Assembly: GCA_949318235.1 (NCBI GenBank) | Contig: OX439133.1 | Coordinates: forward strand, 14,671,563-14,735,562 | Direction of reading: 5' to 3' | DNA: 64,000 nucleotides | From: Ecdyonurus torrentis | Taxonomy: Eukaryota > Arthropoda > Insecta > Ephemeroptera > Heptageniidae | Part shown: positions 60,032 through 64,000 of the stretch, one piece after another | Layout: each line of letters begins with the position of its first letter | Position numbering within the stretch: the stretch's first letter is position 1 | Notes under the pieces: generated by a model | The model's input: the letters and a program-made list of their open reading frames with translations, nothing else | Told to the model about the DNA's origin: nothing | Database searches by the model: none | Program-made: the position numbers and the translations under genes

Positions 60032-62956
60032 ATGGAAGAGTCCCTAAATTTTAATTTTGATTATGTAAATTGTGAAGTAAAAAATGATTTAAATGATATT
60101 TTTATTGATAAGAAAAAGAAAAATAATAATGTTATTATTGTTCATCAAAACATACGTTCTATAAGAAAAAATTTTAATAATTTTTTAGCTTATGTTAATA
60201 AAAATGTTGAGAATATTGATATTATTGTGTTGACTGAAATTTATATTTTTGATCATGAAATAAAGGTTTATAATTTAATTAATTTTGATAAATTTGTAAA
60301 AAGTAGAGAAGAAAATAAAGGTGGTGGTGTTTTAGTGTTTGTTAATAAGAAATTTGATGCTAAAATTATTGATATAAAATTTATTAATGCGGAGGTTTTA
60401 AGTCTAAAGTTGAATAATAATTTAATGCTGTATAATATTTATAGACCTCCAGGTTCTAACAAACTTTTATTCATAAAAGAATTAAAAGATTGTATTTTAA
60501 AAAATAATGAAAGTAATTGTGTGATTTTAGGTGATATAAATTTAAATTTGTTAAATCCAAATGATAATATTGTACAAAAATATGAAAATAAAATGGCAAA
60601 ATATGGTTATCTAAAAATTGTTAATGATGTTACAAGGGAGGAATGTACAATACTAGGAAATTATTCAGCTACTTGTATTGATCATATTTTTGTTAAATTA
60701 AATAATTTGTTTGAAATTGATAATAGTTTTATAATTAAAAGTAAAATCACCGATCATTATATGACTGGTTGTATATTGAGTACTAATTTAATTAATAATA
60801 ATTGTAATGAAAAAGTAAAAATTAAAAATTTAAAAAAATTCAGAAATATGATTTGTAATTATGATTGGAGTATATGTAATAATATTAATTGTCCAAATGA
60901 ATTATATAATCATATTGTAACAGTTTTTCGAAATATAAGTGATAAATGTGAAAGTGAAAAATTATTAAATAGCAAGAATAGAAGATTAAATAATGTGTGG
61001 TGTACTGATGAAATAAAATTTCTTATGAAAGATAGAGACAAATATTTTCAAAAATTTAAAAACTCATTACATATGCCTGAATATAGAATTAGATATAAAA
61101 AATTAAGAAACAAAATAAATTTTTTAATAAAAAAAGAAAAAAATAATTATTATCATTCTAAATTTGTTGAAATTGCTGGTGATATAAGAAAATCTTGGTG
61201 TTTTATTAATCAATTATTAGGGAAAGAAAATCTTAATATTGATAATATTATTATTAAATATATGTCTGATGTAAGTTCTATCAAAGATATTGCTAATAAT
61301 TTTGTAAATCATTTTGTAAATTCAATTGAAGATGTAAAGATTAATTGTAATTTAATATTAAGTGAAAATTCGCTTAAATTTAATAGTAATTTACAATCAA
61401 TGTATCTACCAAAATTAAATGAGAAACGAGCAGTTTATATTATTAATTTATTAAGTAAGAAAAAAGGACCAGGTCATGATAATATAGGTGTTCAGGATAT
61501 TTTATTTGGTGGCGAATCATTAATTCAATATTTAATAAGATTAACAAATATGTGTATTGAAAGCTCAGTATATCCTGATAATCTAAAATTATCATTGATA
61601 AGGCCAATTTATAAAGGTGGGGATCATAAACTATATAATAATTTTAGACCAGTTGCTGTATCTGCTTTTGTTGATAAATTTATACAAAAACATATTGAAT
61701 TATTATTGTCTGATTATTTAGAAGAATTCAATATTATAAATAAAAATCAATATGCCTATCAAAAAAAAAAGGGTACAGCAAAATGTCTATATGATGTTTC
61801 CAATTTTATAAATGAAGAATTAGAAAAAGGGCATCATGTTCTTTGTTTATTTGTTGATTATTCCAAAGCATTTGACACTATAGACCATGACTTATTGTTA
61901 AAAGATTTAGAAGAAATTGGAATACGAGGACCAACATTAATGTTAATTGCGAATATTATAAAAAATAGACAAGTTGCTGTCAAAATTAAAAATATTGTAA
62001 GTGAAATTAAAATAATAAAATGCGGTATAATACAAGGAGGGGTCTTAAGTGCTAAATTCTTTATAATTTATGTTAACAAAATTTTTAATTTACTAAAATA
62101 TTGTAAAGCAAAAATGTTTGCCGATGATTTACTTATGATAGCGGCTCATAGTAACTTTGAAGTTGCAAATAAAATGTTACAAAATGATTTTGATTCAGTT
62201 TTGGAATGGTCGCATGATAGGAAAATATTAATTAATAGGAAAAAAACAAAAGTTATGCACATTTTTAATAAGTATACATATACTATGCAAAATATTCAAT
62301 TAAGAGCTCATACTAATAAGTGTTTACATAATTTTACTTTAAATTGTAATTGTGAGTTTGTAGAACAAGTAAATAATTATAATTACTTAGGAGCTATTAT
62401 TGATCAAACATTTGATTGGGATTTGCATATTATGCAACTGTTAAATAAATTGAGATCTGCAATTTTTAAATTAAAAACAGTAAGATCATATGTGAATGAA
62501 CAGACGATGAGACAATTATATTTTTCTTTTGTACATCCACATATATTATACGGTTTATTATCTTATGGTTGTACTAAATCAGGTAAATTATGGGAATTGA
62601 AAAAAATGCAAATAAGAATATTAAAAATTTTAAAAAAAGGAAATAAGCTAAAAAGTGATCTTGAATATTTTAAGTACTTTAAGATATTGCCAATAGAAGA
62701 AATGTTTAAATGTTCTTTTATTTGTGAAAATTATTTTGAAAATTCTCATGGTATACCGAGAACTCATATTTATAGTACCAGAACAGCAGTGACCAATCCT
62801 TTATTTGTACCAAAAATTGTAAATAGATTCACTGAAAGGACAAAAAAATTTTTACTTCCTAAATTATGGAATCAAATTCCATCAGAATTAAAAAGTTTTG
62901 CAAATAAAAATGAAACGAAATTTAATATGAAAAAATTCTTTCTTGATAATTTATAA
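60032..62956 (+). CDS. Retrotransposon ORF2: APE endonuclease and reverse transcriptase
   Basis: The first ATG (60032) gives 974 residues. The protein nicks the target and reverse-transcribes element RNA (target-primed reverse transcription). The endonuclease domain, about residues 33-250, shows HQN (N40), TE (E69), YRPP, GDINL (D168), IDHIF and the terminal TDH (D241, H242). The reverse transcriptase, about 465-765, shows RPIYKGGD, NFRPVAV, LFVDYSKAFDTIDH (D609), GIIQGGVLS and FADDLL (catalytic D698, D699). A C-terminal region with LWNQIPSEL ends near residue 974. No RNase H domain or C-terminal CCHC knuckle is seen. No stop or frameshift is present and all catalytic residues checked are there. 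It is extremely rich in AAT, ATT and AAA codons. Confidence 0.96.
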   Translation: MEESLNFNFDYVNCEVKNDLNDIFIDKKKKNNNVIIVHQNIRSIRKNFNNFLAYVNKNVENIDIIVLTEIYIFDHEIKVYNLINFDKFVKSREENKGGGVLVFVNKKFDAKIIDIKFINAEVLSLKLNNNLMLYNIYRPPGSNKLLFIKELKDCILKNNESNCVILGDINLNLLNPNDNIVQKYENKMAKYGYLKIVNDVTREECTILGNYSATCIDHIFVKLNNLFEIDNSFIIKSKITDHYMTGCILSTNLINNNCNEKVKIKNLKKFRNMICNYDWSICNNINCPNELYNHIVTVFRNISDKCESEKLLNSKNRRLNNVWCTDEIKFLMKDRDKYFQKFKNSLHMPEYRIRYKKLRNKINFLIKKEKNNYYHSKFVEIAGDIRKSWCFINQLLGKENLNIDNIIIKYMSDVSSIKDIANNFVNHFVNSIEDVKINCNLILSENSLKFNSNLQSMYLPKLNEKRAVYIINLLSKKKGPGHDNIGVQDILFGGESLIQYLIRLTNMCIESSVYPDNLKLSLIRPIYKGGDHKLYNNFRPVAVSAFVDKFIQKHIELLLSDYLEEFNIINKNQYAYQKKKGTAKCLYDVSNFINEELEKGHHVLCLFVDYSKAFDTIDHDLLLKDLEEIGIRGPTLMLIANIIKNRQVAVKIKNIVSEIKIIKCGIIQGGVLSAKFFIIYVNKIFNLLKYCKAKMFADDLLMIAAHSNFEVANKMLQNDFDSVLEWSHDRKILINRKKTKVMHIFNKYTYTMQNIQLRAHTNKCLHNFTLNCNCEFVEQVNNYNYLGAIIDQTFDWDLHIMQLLNKLRSAIFKLKTVRSYVNEQTMRQLYFSFVHPHILYGLLSYGCTKSGKLWELKKMQIRILKILKKGNKLKSDLEYFKYFKILPIEEMFKCSFICENYFENSHGIPRTHIYSTRTAVTNPLFVPKIVNRFTERTKKFLLPKLWNQIPSELKSFANKNETKFNMKKFFLDNL

Positions 62957-63041
62957 AATGTTGAACAATTTTTTGCTGTTTGTATTGATTAATGATGATT
63001 AATTTTTGCTTCTTGTATTATAAAAATACTTCTCTTAAATG

Positions 63042-63078
<37 letters not shown>

Positions 63079-63262
63079 TTTTTGTGTAAATACGTACTTT
63101 ATTTGCTTTTGAAATATATATAATAAAAAATATGTATATGTAGTAATATAATATAATAAGACATGATTGTGTAACAATAAATGAACCAACCGATAAGGCT
63201 ATGCCTTGGTTGGACTTTGTATATTTGTGTGTTTGAAATAATAAAAAAAAAAAAAAAAAAAA
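62957..63262 (+). other. Retrotransposon 3' UTR with stem and two A tracts
   Basis: It holds an internal A run of about 35 (63042-63076), AATAAA at 63175-63180, a stem with 11-14 bp arms at 63187-63214, then TTTGTGTGTTTGAAATAAT and the terminal A tail. Stems just before the tail are used as RT recognition sites in several LINE clades (family knowledge). Confidence 0.75.
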
Positions 63263-63765
63263 TTTTATTTCTGCTAGTAAAAAAAAAACTTTTTTTTTTA
63301 CTTACTTTATGAACAAAAAAAAAGCCGAAAATTATTTAAAAATGAATGCGAATAGAAAATTACTAGCTTAAAAAATAAAAATAAATATAACAATTATTAA
63401 TTACTTGTAATTTTTTTTCTGCTAGCAAAAAAACAATGTTTTTTACTTACTTTTTAAGAAAAATTAAAGTTGAATTCATGAAAAATATACAAAAGTGCAT
63501 GCGAATGAAAAGTTCGTTGTTTAAAAAATCAAAATAAATATAAAAATAATAATTACTTTATATTTATAATTTCTGCTAGCAAAAAAAAACATTTTTTGTA
63601 TTTATTTTATGAAAAAAAAAAAAGCAAAAAATCATGAAAAATATTTGCAAATGAATGCGAATAGAAAATTGCTAGCTTAAAAAATCAAAATAAATATAAC
63701 AAATATTAATTACTTGCAATTTTAATTTCATTTATTTCATAAAATAAGTATACATTAAACATTAT
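63263..63765 (+). repeat. Tandem array, about 156-bp unit (right of the retrotransposon)
   Basis: Continuation of the array at 58365-58909: GCGAATAGAAAAT near 63348 and 63657 and GCGAATGAAAAGT near 63500, with ATTTCTGCTAG blocks between. The first bases after the A tail, ATTTTATTTCTGCTAG, fit the monomer position where the left array stops. Confidence 0.85.
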
Positions 63766-63769
63766 TTTA

Positions 63770-64000
63770 TCGCTAGCAGAAATTAAGTTTGCAATGATTC
63801 ACTTATATGATATATTTATTTTGATTATTTAAACCACTAATACTCAATTCGCATGAACTTTAAAATATTTTTCAAGAATTTCTAGTTTTTCATTTCATAT
63901 AAAATAGTACATAAAAATAATTTTTTCACTTGCAGAAATTAAAATTGCAAGTAATTATTACGTTTTATATTTATATTTATTTTTCAAACTACGAATTTTT
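63770..64000 (-). repeat. Inverted continuation of the 156-bp array (runs off the window)
   Basis: CGCTAGCAGAAATTAAG, then TTTATTTTGATTATTTAAACC and CACTTGCAGAAATTAAAATTG are the monomer in reverse orientation. The array therefore switches direction near 63765, giving a foldback arrangement whose right arm continues beyond 64000. Confidence 0.75.

Larger units (their letters stand above)
58910..63262 (+). mobile_element. Full-length non-LTR (LINE-type) retrotransposon, about 4.35 kb
   Basis: Order: a short 5' UTR (from AGTAGTGGACTTCGGAGAG), ORF1 at 58996-59994, ORF2 at 60032-62956, then a 3' UTR of about 290 bp with an internal A run (63042-63076), an AATAAA at 63175-63180, a stem (CCAACCGATAAGGC / GCCTTGGTTGG at 63187-63214) and a terminal A tail (63243-63262). 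Both ORFs are uninterrupted, suggesting a young and possibly active copy. ORF1 with PHD finger plus FP-type C-terminal domain, and ORF2 with APE-type endonuclease plus RT and no RNase H, place it broadly in the CR1/Jockey-like group; the clade is not resolved. It is inserted in the 156-bp tandem array, so any target-site duplication is masked. Confidence 0.93.

Overview
The window is eukaryotic nuclear DNA, very AT-rich and packed with repeats. The evidence is one intron-bearing gene with canonical GT/AG junctions, a non-LTR retrotransposon, a tRNA-derived SINE, long microsatellites and many foldback (inverted-repeat) elements. An animal of the metazoan type of CTU1, plus a retrotransposon whose ORF1 combines a PHD finger with a baculovirus-FP-like C-terminal domain, suggests an invertebrate and probably an arthropod. 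That is inference; no species is named.

Only one host gene is recognised with confidence: the 5' part of CTU1 (cytoplasmic tRNA 2-thiolation protein 1), on the minus strand at 430-4414. Three exons are visible and the gene runs off the left edge. Its introns hold at least five foldback elements, two dispersed MITE-like repeats and the 3' tail of a non-LTR retrotransposon that directly abuts the exon 3 splice acceptor. A second coding candidate is a 96-codon exon-like segment at 56700-56987 with no recognised family.

Region by region. 0-4.7 kb: CTU1 and intronic repeats. 4.7-31 kb: AT-rich intergenic or intronic DNA with foldback elements, several MITE copies (families called A, B and D here), retrotransposon 3' ends and long (CT)n/(AG)n tracts. 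31.2-38.9 kb: a 7.7-kb foldback composite whose arms are built from tandem monomers of about 160 bp, carrying a nested 2.57-kb foldback with a 9-bp target-site duplication. 40.4-40.8 kb: a tRNA-derived SINE. 41.5-41.7 kb: a (TA)n tract. 43.4-50.3 kb: more family A/B copies, one split by a 2.8-kb palindrome with arms of about 1.2 kb. 50.4-53.3 kb: a satellite of about 15 copies of a 181-bp unit. 53.4-53.7 kb: a second copy of an intron 2 foldback. 57.4-57.9 kb: a hairpin-bearing array with a 162-bp period. 58.4-64 kb: a 156-bp tandem array interrupted by a full-length non-LTR retrotransposon with intact ORF1 and ORF2.

The genes do not form a pathway. What links the window is repeat biology: the same monomer logic (GTGCT motifs, GC-rich hairpin, roughly nucleosome-length period) appears both as a free tandem array and as the arms of a large foldback element. 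No homology search or alignment was run; arm lengths, copy numbers and identities come from reading the sequence by eye.
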